Source of the DNA: Neckera pumila
Lineage: Eukaryota > Streptophyta > Bryopsida > Hypnales > Neckeraceae
Length of the DNA: 64,000 nucleotides
Direction: 5' to 3'
NCBI GenBank assembly: GCA_963969595.1
Contig: OZ018411.1
Span: forward strand, 26,534,545-26,598,544
Position 1 is the first letter of the stretch. Each line of letters opens with the position of its first letter. A program made the translations under genes and the position numbers. Below are positions 1 to 10,872 of this stretch, piece after piece. The notes under the pieces were generated by a model. It had not been told where the DNA came from. It searched no databases and worked only from the letters and a program-made list of their open reading frames with translations.

Positions 1-829
1 TGATGTGCTTGCCAAAGTGGCACATTATATGTGTTTTGGCACATGCAAGCTCACATGTTGTATTTTAGGTTCTTGCATGGTGTATGTTTTATGTGAGAAA
101 AGTAACTACCTCAGGTGGTGACCAACAATTGAGCCACATCTTCAAAACAACAAGGGTTCATTGGGTTTACAACACTATAATGAAGCTTTGCTCAATTTCA
201 AAATATCCTAAATTTAGCAAAAGGTTAGATGGAAGGATTTCAGGGCGGTGATTGAGGGTAGGAATTTTTTGCAGAAACGTGTCTTGAAGTTTTGACTATC
301 CAAATCTTTAGCTTGTAAATGGCGTGTATTCATGAACTGCAGGGAGTGGTTTTTTGGCAATGTGCTTGTGTTCCTAAACACAACTTTAACCTCTCAGTCT
401 TTTGCACAATCTTCGGTTTTTGCACTCTTTTGTAGTTTTGGACTTCCTGATATGCTTTTGTGTTAGTATTGAATTATAGTAGTGCTTGTGTGTTGGTATG
501 GAATTGTAGTATTGCATGTGTGTTATATATTGGTATGCTTCGTCACTTCTATTCCAGTTATGCACTTTTTGTATGTTACTTGAATAGCTTGCATGTTATT
601 TGAATAGTTTTGATGTTCTTGTGTGCTAATTCAATAGCTTGTGTGTTACTTGAATTGGTTGTATGATAATTCAACTTCTGTGTTAGTTCAATTGATTGTG
701 TGTTATTTGTATTAGTTGTATGTCAGTTGTGTTAGTTGTATGTTATTAGAATAGTTTGTATGTAATCTAAATTGGTGTTTTGTTAGACCTGCTGCAAATA
801 TTATTCTGGTCTTCGAATGGAACCCTAGA
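1..829. repeat. AT-rich sequence with degenerate TGTGTTAGTT/GAAT repeats
   Basis: From about 430 to 785 the sequence repeats variants of TGTGTTAGT, TTGAATAG and TTGTATGTTA at irregular spacing, like a decayed minisatellite. The first 430 bases show nothing recognisable. Confidence 0.45.
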
Positions 830-1030
830 ATGTGACCCTAAAATCGCAAACACCTTGAACCCTATCCTATATCCTGAATCCTACTCTATACTCTGAACCC
901 TACCCTGTACCCTGAACCCTATTCTATACCCTGTACCCATCCCTATATCTTGAACTCTACCCTAAACCCTGAATCGTATCCTATAACCTAAATCCTACCC
1001 TATACCCTTAACCATACCCTAAACCCTATT
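830..1030. repeat. Degenerate telomere-like interstitial repeat
   Basis: Dense array of CCCTA-containing words: CCCTAAA, CCCTATA, CCCTGTA, CCCTGAA and CCTATCCTATA, close to the plant telomere unit CCCTAAA but with many substitutions. About 20 units occur in about 190 bp, ending in ACCCTAAACCC near 1017-1027. Confidence 0.6.
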
Positions 1031-1246
1031 GCAAAGTAAGACAAGTATTGTTGCTTTGAATTTTTTCCAAAAAAAATAGGGTACTATAAATTGGATTAGC
1101 TTTTAACTTTAATGAAATATAGGGTATAGTAGAATGGCAAAATTGCACTTTTTTTAAAGTGATAGGGCCTATTTAATATGCAAATTTAGAAATAATACCC
1201 CCCTTTATAATAGGTGGTTATCATAGGTGTATACAAAAAAAACAAA

Positions 1247-2144
1247 GTAAGTGCCACCCCCGAGCCTTTTTTCTGCCAAAAACACCCAAAACTACCAATT
1301 TTTTAGCAAAGAGTGAAAAAAAATTAAAAATATTTTTTTTGCACATCTAACCATATGTTCTTATACCTAATTAGTATGAAAATGTGTGGAATTTTTTTTT
1401 AGAATTTTTGACCGCACAGATTGCAAGATATCTGCGTTTAAAGTGAAAAAAACAAACTTTTCAGCACATTGTGGGATTGGATTTTTTGACTTTGAACATT
1501 TTTAATTTAAAATTTTTACACTACAGAGTTTGAGCTTTAAATGTTTATAGTGGAGAATTGAGTTGAAAATCTACAACAAAAAAGAAAATCCAAGAAAACT
1601 TAATTGTCATTATTGAAAAAATTGTTAAGTAGAAGTAGGTACGAGATAGAAGGAAAATCTAAAACATTCATATATTTTAGATAGAATTAAAATGCACTAA
1701 TCCCAATGGTCAGATTGTTCTAGCAAGTAAACTTAACCATGAAAAAAAAAAATGGATCCTTCAAGTTATTTTTTCAAGAAGATGCTCTAATTGCCCGAAA
1801 AACAAGAATGTCCATAACTTTCTCATAACAAATCCAAATGAAATGAATCAAAGCTTTTTAGATAGAAAAAAATATAATCTATGAGAAAAAAAAAATACTA
1901 AAAAATAAAAAAAATAAAAAAGTGCAAATTTTTTTTGTTGCCCACCTTCCCCTGTTTTGAGCTTATTTGATCATAACTCTTGTTCCCAGGCAACAATTGT
2001 GAAAAAAATGATATTCCCATGAAGCTAATCAGATTTTCTACCTCCCGAAAAAGTTTCAAAAAATTAGGAGAAAATTTCAGAATGTAGGTACCTGCCCGAA
2101 AACACATATGTCCCCCAAAGGGACAACGGGCTTTTAGGGGTTAA
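1247..2144 (-). mobile_element. TTAA element 1 (subfamily A/B, B-end left)
   Basis: Right end is intact (GGGACAACGGGCTTTTAGGGGTTAA, read here in two parts: GGGACAACGGGC then TTTTAGGGGTTAA). The left end is decayed (TAAGTGCCACCCCCGAGCC) but continues into the family sequence CTTTTTTCTGCCAAAAA. The interior contains TTGTTAAGTAGAAGTAGG at 1622, the uninterrupted form of the site filled by element 3. No coding capacity. Confidence 0.75.
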
Positions 2145-3016
2145 GAGCATTGCCACCATTTCGTAGGAAAGCATGTGAACTCTGGAGTATTGACTTCGTG
2201 GATTTAAATCATTTTTGGTGTATTCTTAGTCCCCCACTCTTCTGTGCCATTGAACCACGGCATGCTCTATTTGCAGCTATTGTTCATGCACGTGTCGTCT
2301 TGGCGGGCCATGTTGTCAAAAAGCTGATAGCTATTCCTTGAGGATATCCCAAAATAATAGCTCAGTACAAGAAATGACATAGGAAGATGGCATGCCAAAC
2401 CATTTTTTTCAATGGCTCGGCCTAGATTTCACTATCCTCGAGTCCACAATGGGGGATGACATCACTCCCGAGCTCATCAACCACCTTACCGAGCCGATAT
2501 TTTGCAAAACAGTGGCGATGCTCTAATACAATAGTACGGATTTCTAGGGTACCCAGAGAATGTGCAATTAGGGACTTTGGTGCGTGACTGCGTGTTAGAG
2601 CATGGCCACCGTGGGATGCCCAAATTCCCACAGTGAAGCCAATTTGGCAAGCTACTAAAACTGATAGAGTCCAGTGAATACTACACGCCACACCGTAGGC
2701 CGGTCTAGACGAGTCATGGCTCCCAAATGCATTGAATTCCGATTTGCTTTTGACGAGCAAAGTGCACAATGCAATGATGAGCAAAGTGCTTTTGAACACA
2801 ACGATAAATAAAATTGAATGCAAATTGCTCTGACTTCAGTCAACACCGGGTCCCAAAGAAATTCTCCATCTACACCAACCAATGATACCCCGCCCAAAAT
2901 CTAACGAGCCCGGTGCTTGGGAAAGCACGCCCCGTGCCACAGTGGAGACTATTTTGCCGCCCGGCCCCTGCCAAACCTGCTCCAGCCAGGTGTAGCAAGT
3001 GACGGTGGGCATGCTC
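2145..3016. mobile_element. PIF/Harbinger-like non-autonomous element
   Basis: Inverted ends GAGCATTGCCACC and GGTGGGCATGCTC match those of the elements at 5189 and 12956. It abuts the TTAA end of element 1 on the left and TTAACCCCTAAATG on the right, so it lies at or in a TTAA-element terminus. The exact 3-bp duplication is ambiguous (TAA left, TTA right). Open frames inside are short and unrecognisable. Confidence 0.6.
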
Positions 3017-3168
3017 TTAACCCCTAAATGCCTGAGGCACCCAAATGTGATATTTGCTGGAGTGAATGAGTATGAAATTGGTTAGGCAATTATTGTACAC
3101 CTCCCTACAAAAAAGGTTGATGCCCCCCTTTTGCACCCTTCAGCTTTTTTGACATTACTTTGAACATA

Positions 3169-3284
3169 CATTAGAAGAGATTTGAGGGCACTAGAGGGCC
3201 GTTTCAGGCCCGTTCCTAATGCTGTCCCGATTTTGTGAATAGTTGGTATGGGCTGTTAGAATTTTTTTTTCAAAAAAATAAATA

Positions 3285-3353
<69 letters not shown>

Positions 3354-3520
3354 TTGCCCAAAATATCATTCTAAGCAATTTTTTTTTTTTTTTTCGAAAA
3401 TGACATGGCACTCTCTCGACCACATCAGCCCAGCAGCTTTTCTGCGTTCCACAGCGTAGGAACACTGCGGGAATGCAGGATAAGTTGCGGGCTCTTGGAG
3501 GCCTCAAATCTCTTCTAATG
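3169..3520. mobile_element. CATTAGA-type MITE, copy 1, nested in the foldback
   Basis: 19-bp perfect inverted ends CATTAGAAGAGATTTGAGG. The right arm of the host foldback gives the empty site (GAACATAATTGACA) with no visible target duplication. Internal sequence GGGCCGTTTCAGGCCCGTTC and GACATGGCAC recur in copies 2 and 3. Confidence 0.8.
3284..3353. repeat. (AAT)n microsatellite
   Basis: About 23 uninterrupted AAT units inside MITE copy 1. The long antisense tyrosine-run frame over it is an artefact of the repeat. Confidence 0.95.
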
Positions 3521-4385
3521 ATTGACATTTCTTATTTTTGTCAATCAACATTTGTGTCTAACCCAATCTCCCTCAAGTATACCAAATTTTCAATTTCAAA
3601 AAACCAAAACTCCATTTTTGGTGAATTTTTTAAATTTTTTTCACGGTTTTACATGAAAATTCATAGAAAAATATTAATGATGAATTTTTTTAATTTAATT
3701 GCGGAAATACATAGGAAACATCCAAATGCACATCTTTTCTTCAACAAGCATCTCCAAAAAAGTTTCACAATTATCATGGCAGAAGTTACAATGGAGGCGT
3801 GAATAGTGCTCAAAATTTTGAAAATTCATATCTCTTTATTGTAATTAGATTTTGTTTTTTTTCCTTCACGCTGTAACTAATTTTACACATTTGAGCATGA
3901 TGGTACAATTACTTTATCAAAATCTAATTACAATAAAGAGATATGAATTTTCAAAATTTTGAGCACTATTCACGCCTCCACTGTAACTTCTGCCATGATA
4001 ATTGTAAAACTTTTTTGGAGATGCTTGTTGAAGGAAAGATGTGCGTTTGGATGTTTCCCACGTATCTCCACAATTAAATTAAAAAAATTCATCATTAATA
4101 TTTTTCTATGAATTTTTATGTAAAACTGCGAAAAAAAATTTAAAAATTCACCAAAAATGGAGTTTTGATTTTTTCAAATTGAAAATTTAGTATACTTGAG
4201 GGAGATTGGGTTCGACACAAATGTTGATTGACAAAAACAAGAAATGTCAATTATGTTCAAAGTAATGTCAAAAAAGCTGAAGGGTGCAAAAGGGGGGCGT
4301 CAACCTTTCTTGTAGGGGGGTGTACTGTACTGAACCCAGGCTTGCCAGCCTTTTCTTAACGGCTCCTCCAATTTGAAGGATAAGT

Positions 4386-4474
4386 TATCTGTTTTCTTTT
4401 TTCTTCTTCCTTTCTTTTTTCTTTTTTCTTTCTTTTTTCTTTTTTCTTTCTTTTTTCTTTTTTCTTTCTTTTTT
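4386..4474. repeat. Polypyrimidine minisatellite, 18-bp period
   Basis: Pure T/C tract in which CTTTC recurs at 4410, 4428, 4446 and 4464, a period of exactly 18 bp. Such homopyrimidine mirror-like tracts can form triplex DNA. It lies just outside the foldback element. Confidence 0.85.
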
Positions 4475-5184
4475 GGACGCATATAAAGGACCGACTGTTT
4501 TCTGTTTTTGAGTGAGTGACATTTTTTGTGTACAGGACAGAAAGTTACTTTTGAGTGAGAAAGTGCGTTGCATTCCCCTGGCAAAGATTTTTGCATGGCA
4601 GCCAGATTGTCAATACTGTAATAAGAAATTAAAAAACAAAATAGAATTCCTACTGCAGTTGTCAGTTTTGGTAACGTACATCATAACTTCGAAAAAGGGG
4701 GGAAACGTTCGGAATTTCGGCACACAAGTAACAGGTTATATAACTTACTTCATTTGGGTCCAAGAAAAAACTTTTAAAAATGCCGAATCCCAACCCAAGG
4801 TCGGTGACAATAAAAATGATCTCACTTCCTGCAAATAGTGGGGGAGGCAGTAGGGCAAGTATCTAGCTGTTTAAAAATAGAGAAGCTCCATCCAGCACCT
4901 TTTCCTCCCACGAATCAAGCTAGAATTTTGAAGAAGATTTGGACGAATTGAAGGACGTTTTTTTCTTTTCTTTTTCCTTTTCAATTTGCCATATTGAGTT
5001 ACTAAACAAGACAGTACTTTCTGGCTTTCTGCAACACTGAACAGAAAAACACGGCTATTTTTTATCCTTTTTCCCAGGCCGTTCTCGGCTGGGAGCTTGT
5101 AATTTTATTTTCTTGCAGTAAAGGCACCCTTTACTTGTGTCAAAAAAAGAAAAACACTGCTATTTCGCACCTACCTTACCACGG
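4475..5184. other. Spacer, nothing recognised
   Basis: Low-copy AT-rich sequence. A 108-codon frame at 4512-4838 has no recognisable domain and overlaps the repeat edge. Confidence 0.3.
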
Positions 5185-5188
5185 TTAA

Positions 5189-5552
5189 GAGCATCCCCAC
5201 CCGGCTTGCAAAATGCAAGCCAGGTTGCAAGCCTGGCAGTCCATTTTGGTCCATTTTGCAAGCCGGGGGAGAAGGGTCGCCCCACCCGTGGCCTCTTAAG
5301 AGGCCATTGCCATCCAATGAACTACGTCCACATTCACAGATCATGTCCTTGCTTTTGGGGAAAGTGGAAAAGTGTTTGTCTCATGCGGTTTGCAAGCCAC
5401 CCTTTGGCTTGCAAAAGAGCCCGGTTTTGCAAGCCACTGGCGACTTTTGGCTTGGCCTCTTAACAAGTTCATCCATTATGCAAGACGGGTGGGGCAATTT
5501 TGCAAGCCTCTCTTAACAAGTCATCCAATATGCAAGACGGGTGGGGATGCTC
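5189..5552. mobile_element. PIF/Harbinger-like MITE with TAA duplication
   Basis: 364-bp element with inverted ends GAGCATCCCCACCCG and CGGGTGGGGATGCTC, flanked by TAA at 5186-5188 and 5553-5555. This is the 3-bp target duplication typical of PIF/Harbinger elements. Its interior (many TTGCAAGCC words) aligns in reverse with the larger element at 12956-14255 and preserves the empty site for TTAA element 7 at 5459-5463. Confidence 0.85.
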
Positions 5553-5674
5553 TAAGTTGCCTCACCGACCTCCCCTCACTGGTGGATTGAGTTAAGGATA
5601 TTGGTAGCTGCCCTATCCACCAGCAAAACATGTTCCCCAATTAGGTACTGTGATCGCTCCCCTCATTGGTCATA

Positions 5675-5869
5675 CAATAGAACCTCTCTTAGTGCATAGT
5701 ATTGGGATTAAGAGAGGTTTATGGAGTTGGAGAGGTTTTGAACTCTGGTTAATGTGGCCACTCACTATGGGGCCTTCCAATTACTATTCACGAATAAATG
5801 TTTTAAAGTACGACCTCTCTTACTGCATATTACGCAATAAGAGAGTATGCACAAAGAGAGGTTCTATTG
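5675..5869. mobile_element. Emigrant/pogo-like MITE with TA duplication
   Basis: 195-bp element with inverted ends CAATAGAACCTCTCTT and AAGAGAGGTTCTATTG between TA dinucleotides at 5673-5674 and 5870-5871. The ends resemble the Arabidopsis Emigrant consensus (CAGTARAACCTCT...) as I recall it. The motif AAGAGAGGTT recurs internally. Confidence 0.75.
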
Positions 5870-5960
5870 TATTGACCTAGTCAGGGCAATCTTTGCTTGT
5901 TTTAGTGGATTGTAGTGTCACAACGTCACATGGGTTGAATTAATGAGAATTCAAGTTTCC

Positions 5961-7799
5961 TTAACCCCTATAGGCCCAAAGCCCTCTTTCCATCAAAAAC
6001 CACTCAAAACTGCCATTTCTATAGCAAAGAGCAAAAAAAAATTTAATGTGTTTTTTGCATATTTAACAGTAGGATCTTGTGTTACACTAGTGTAAGAATG
6101 TGTGGAAGAAATTTTAGAAACTTTGACCGTGTAGATTGCAAGATATTTGCATTTAAAGTGAAGGAATCAAGTTCTTTTGCACCTTGTTCAACTACATCCT
6201 TTGGCTTTGAACCTTTCTAACTTAAATTTTTTGCTCTAATGATTTTGAATTTCTAATTTTGTATGATGAAGAATTGAGTTGGGGATCTAGGAAAAAAATT
6301 CAAAAAAAAAGCACTTAATTTTCACTCATTAAAAATTTGTTAACCCCCATTGACCAAGGCCTTTTTTCTGCCAAAAAGCTCTCAAAACTGCCATTTCTAG
6401 AGCAAAGAGTAAAAAAATTTAAAAACTGTTTTTTTTGCACATCTAACCATAGGATCTTATACCTAACTAGTATAAGAATGTGTGGAAAAAATTTCAGAAT
6501 TTTTGACTGCACAGATTGCAAGATATCTGCGTTTAAAATATAAAAAAAACAAGTTTTTCAGCACATTGCGGGACCAGATTTTTTGACTTTAAACATTATT
6601 AATTTAAAATTTTTGCACTATAGAGTTTTGAGCTTCAGATCTTTACAGTGGAGAATTGAGTTGAGAATCTAGGAAAAAAAATTCAAAAAAACTTAATTAT
6701 CATTCTTAAAAAAATTGTTAAATAGAAGTAGGTACAAGATAGAAGGAGAATCTAAAATATTCTTATATTTTAGATGGAATTAAAATGCACTAATCCCAAT
6801 GGTGAGATTTTTCTAGCAAGTAAACTAAACCATTACAAAAAAGAAAAATTGAAAAATTACAAAAACGGCATTCCGAACAAATCCTACAAGTTATTTTTTT
6901 CAAGAAGATGCTCTAATTGTCCAAAAAACAAGAATGTCTATAACTTCCTCATAACAAATCCAAATGAAATGAATCAAAGCTTTCCAAATAGACAAAAATA
7001 TAATCTATGAGAAAAAAATATTTAAAAAGAAAATTCAAAATTTGGAATTTTTTTTTTGCTGTCCCCCCTCCCTACGCATTCCAAGAAATTGCGTAACTTC
7101 TCGCTTGAACGATTTCAAATTTTTTTTTCTGCCACATACCTCTCTCAATTCTTCATGTTCACAAAAGTTTCAAAAAATCAAGAGAAAATTTCAGCCCGTA
7201 GGTACCTGCCCAAAATCCCATTTGTTCCCCGAAGGGACAATGGTCCTTTAGAGGTTAAGTAGAAGTAGGTTCAAGATTGAAGGAAAAATGAAATCATTAA
7301 TAGCTCTAAGATAGGGTTGAAATATACTAATCTCAATGGTGAGATTGTTCTAGCAAGAAATCTTAACCTTGTGCAGTTTTTTTTTTAAATTGTCAAAATT
7401 GAGCTCAGAAGTGAATCCTACAAGTTATTTTTTCAAGAAGATGCTCTAATTGCCCGAAAAATAAGATTGTCCATAACCCTTGCGTAACAAATCCAAATGA
7501 AATAAATCAAAGCTTCCCATGTAGATAAAAATAAAATCTATATGAAACAAATTTAAAAAAAAATTAATATACAGTTTTTGTGAGGGTTTTTTTTGGCCTA
7601 CCGAACTAAAATTTGGAGTTTTTCTGCCATAACTTTTGCTACCGAGCACCGATTGAATAGAAATTACATTTTTGGAAAGCTAATGTGATTCTCTATTTTC
7701 ACCAAAAAATTCAAAAGATTACAACAAATATTGAGGCCGTAGGAGCTTGCCCGAAATCCATTTTGTCCCTCGAGGGGACAATGGGCCTTTAGGGGTTAA
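5961..7799 (-). mobile_element. TTAA element 2 (A/B subfamily), interrupted by element 3
   Basis: Ends TTAACCCCTATAGGCCC at 5961 and GGGCCTTTAGGGGTTAA at 7799. Element 3 splits it at an internal TTAA. Left part is 5961-6343 and right part resumes at 7255. Unsplit length would be about 924 bp, the family size. Confidence 0.85.
6340..7258 (-). mobile_element. TTAA element 3, nested in element 2
   Basis: 919 bp, from TTAACCCCCATTGACC to GGTCCTTTAGAGGTTAA. Host sequence reads AATTTG-TTAA on the left and TTAA-GTAGAAGTAGG on the right. Uninterrupted relatives (for example element 1 near 1622) have one TTAA at that point, so the TTAA was duplicated on insertion. Confidence 0.88.
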
Positions 7800-8088
7800 T
7801 TTTGGAAAGATGAGATCTAGCATGAAGGTGTTTTGCCAAAATTGATCCCATTTTTGGATCAAGAGGTGTGATGTCATTTATATAATCATCATAAAAGTGA
7901 TCCATTGACTACTTTTTGACCTTTATAGAGCATTTTAGGAAAAACCCATTTTCAGAAAATTTGAGGCTTCTAGAGGGCCAGTCCACAATCCTCCAGGGTT
8001 CTCAAAGTTTTGTTTTTTTCCTATACCTGTTTGACTTCTGTCGGTTTGTCAAATGACTATCACTGGTTTGAAATCCAAATACAAGTGT
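7800..8088. repeat. Copy 1 of an old dispersed repeat (GGATCAA... family)
   Basis: Contains TTTTTGGATCAAGAGGTG, AAAGTGATCCATTGACTA and CTTTTTGACCTTTATAGAGC in the same order as copies near 29900, 38340, 49460 and 58650. Strongly diverged; boundaries unclear. Confidence 0.5.
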
Positions 8089-9005
8089 TTAACTCCTAAA
8101 GGACCAATATGCGTTTTTTGGCAACATAGAAATTTTGGGCAGGTATGTGTGACTTGAGAGTTGCATATTTTGGGCTGAAGTTTTTATAGAAGGTGGGGAC
8201 AAGGAATATCTTTCATATGCACCAAATTTCATGACATTTGGAAATACGAGTCAAAAGTTATGGCCTAATATGTTGTTTGTTTCTCAACTCGGGTAGTCCA
8301 GGTTGATAAAAAATAAAAATAAAACTTTAAAACTGATTTATTAGATTTATACATATATGGAAAGCTTTGGATTATTCTATTTTGATCAATGAGTCAAACA
8401 TTACAAGGATTTTTAGTTTGCGGGAAGTTATGGATTGTCTATTCTAAACTAAACTTTGAAGTCGTTTATTTCACTCAATTTTCAATATTTTTCAAAAAAA
8501 AAAAATTGTCTGATGTAGATTTTTTATTAAAACATTCCAACCATTGGAATTGGCATTTTTCAATTTCATAATCAACTTCTTAACAGTTTAGTGTTTGAAC
8601 CATTATCTACTTCTTTCTGCTTACTATTTTTTCCTATATGTTGTACAATTCCAAATAATCTGAAATTTTTCAAGCATGTAGCCAACTTGCCCTGAAGAAT
8701 GAATCTAAAGAAGCACAACTATTTCAGACTTTTTTTCATAATAATCTGACCTTGTGAAGTGCAACTGCCTGGTTTTTTGCAAGGCCAAAAAATGGACTTT
8801 TGCTACTCCAAACGCTAATAACTTCCAATCTACATGATGAAAATTTTTGAAATTTTTTCCACACATTCTCAAACCAGAATACTATAAGATCCTATAGTTA
8901 TATGTGTCCAAAAATGATATTTTTAAAAAATTTGGTACTTGTCCTAGAAATGGCAATTTTGGAGCTTTTTTGGTGAGAACGTAGTCAAGGAACTTTAGGG
9001 TTTAA
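8089..9005 (+). mobile_element. TTAA element 4 (subfamily C)
   Basis: 917 bp from TTAACTCCTAAAGGACC to ACTTTAGGGTTTAA. The interior differs from subfamily A/B (GGCAACATAGAAATTTTGGG near the left end) but recurs in elements 6, 12, 17, 18 and 22. Confidence 0.85.
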
Positions 9006-9204
9006 TAATTAGGATTAAGGTATTCTAATTCACTTTAACCTTGATTTTTAAATAACTTAAACTCAGATGCACCTTGCTCACTAAATAAGCTGGGGAAAAC
9101 AAGCAAACGTCCAAAATATTCCATTGACCATCTAACTCCAATTTTTTTTTATTGGCAGTGTGAAACACTTATTTCATGGACATTTGGTGAGACTGAAGAT
9201 GAAA

Positions 9205-10740
9205 AAAGAAGCGCTTTATACAAGTTGAGTAGTAATAAAGAACACAGTCTATGTGGGATATGTAAATTAGGCTTAATAGGAGCTTAGCCACTCATAGAAT
9301 TTAAGTCAAATGCAGGAATTGGGTTAAAAATTAAATTTCAGACCTCATTTAGGCATAGTAGAATAACTATTTTGAAAAAACTTTGAACTAAAAAACAGTT
9401 GAGGAATTAGCTAAATTTTATCTCCCAAAATTAGTTTGAGGTTTAAAACCTCCAACTAAAAGTTATGAACAAAATTTAGAGAAGGTGTTTGAAATGTCAA
9501 AAAAACTGTCCCATTCAACCCTTCTTTAAAATTTGTCTATAACTTTTGGTTGGAGTCTCAAAACTGCAAACGGATTTTTGGAGGTAAAAGTTAGCTTAAC
9601 CCCTAAAGGACCATTGTTGGTTCGGCGGATATTTGGGATTTTGGGCAGGTACCTAAGGGCTGAATTCTTGTCCTAGTTTTTTGAAACTTTTCTTGAAGTT
9701 AGAAAAAATGATAAGCTTTGTGGGAATATATATTATTTTCAATCGATGCTTGGAAACAAAAGTTATGCCCAAATAAGCTCAAAACAAAAGAGAGGGGGCA
9801 GCAAATTTTGCAAAATTTTAAAAAGAAAATTTGAATTTTTTTTTCCACACGTAATACTTTTGTCTATCCAGAAAGCTTTGATTCATTCCCTTTGGATTTG
9901 TTATGAGAAAGTTATAGACAATCTAATTTTTCAGGCACTTAGAGCATCTTTCTAAAAAAATAAGTTGTAGGATTCATTTCTGAATGCCAATTTACAATTT
10001 TTCAAGAAAAAAGTACCACATGGCTTAGTTTTTCTTTTGAACAATCTCACCAGTGGAATTAGTGCATTTTAATTCTACATAAAAGATATTAATATTTTTG
10101 ATTTTCCTTCTATCACGTACCTATTTTTATTTAATAACTTTTTTAATTATGAAAATTAAGTTTTTTGATTTGATTTTTTTTGCTAGATTGTCAACTCAAT
10201 TCTCCACAATGAAGATTTAAATCTCAAAACTCCATAGTGCAAAAATTTAAAGTTAAAAACGTTCAAAGTCAAAAAATCTAGTCCCACAATGTACTTAAAA
10301 ACTTGTTTTTTTCACCTTAAACACAGATATCTTGCAATCTGTGCAGTCAAAATTTTTGAAATTTTTTCCACACATTTTCATACTAGTTAGGTATAAGTTC
10401 CTATGGTTGGATGTGAAAAAAAAATAATTTTCAAATTTTTTTTTACTCTTTGCTATAGAAATGGCAGTTTTGATTGTTTTTTGGCAAAAAAATGGCCGTG
10501 GTCCTTTAGGGGTTACGTACCCCAACCTTTTTTAGTTCAAGGTTTTACAAAAATAGTAATTCAACTATGCCTAAATGAGATTTGAAATTCGGCTTTTAAC
10601 ACAATTCTTGCATTTCGCTTAACTATGAGCGGTTGAGTTCCTATAATCCTAATTTATATATTTTGTATGGATTGCTTGACCTACTACTACCCAACGTGTA
10701 TAAATGACTTCTTCAAACATCCTAAACTAAGTGGCTTCAG
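9205..10740. mobile_element. Degenerate foldback element carrying TTAA element 5
   Basis: Left arm about 9205-9500 pairs in reverse with 9505-9595 and, beyond element 5, with 10517-10740. Matching words include CTCATTTAGGCATAGT and CATAGTTGAATTACTA. The axis is near 9502. It has about 75% arm identity by eye, so it is old. Confidence 0.65.
9596..10516 (+). mobile_element. TTAA element 5 (A/B subfamily), nested in a foldback
   Basis: 921 bp from TTAACCCCTAAAGGACC to GGTCCTTTAGGGGTTAC; the right TTAA has one substitution. It interrupts the right arm of the foldback at 9205-10740; the left arm is continuous at the matching point. Confidence 0.83.
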
Positions 10741-10872
10741 AAGCTAGTTGGAAAACTTAAGAGTTTTCTAATTAGTTTGGCAACTAGCTTGAAAATTCAC
10801 TTCATAGTGCTTTATTTTATTGGATTTGATCATTTTCTAATTAATCACCATGTATGCTCACGTGGCTGATTT

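Larger units (their letters stand above)
3095..4325. mobile_element. Long foldback element with arms of about 400 bp
   Basis: Left arm 3095-3168 plus 3521-3855 is the near-perfect reverse complement of right arm 3918-4325, with a loop of about 62 bp. Matching landmarks: GTACACCTCCCTACA at 3095 with its complement ending at 4325, and ATCTCTTTATTGTAATTAG on both sides of the loop. The left arm is interrupted by the small MITE at 3169-3520, which the right arm lacks. No protein is encoded; a transcript would form a long hairpin. Confidence 0.85.

Noticed and set aside
2145..3016. This element as another TTAA-family member, because TTAA stands on both sides
   Set aside because: Its ends are GAGCATNSCCACC, matching the TWA-duplicating copies at 5189 and 12956, not CCCCTAAAGG.
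3256..3528. 90-codon antisense frame with a long tyrosine run
   Set aside because: It is only the translation of the (AAT)n microsatellite inside a MITE.
4300..4596. 98-codon lysine-rich antisense frame
   Set aside because: It is the translation of the T/C minisatellite at 4386-4474; no natural protein family is indicated.
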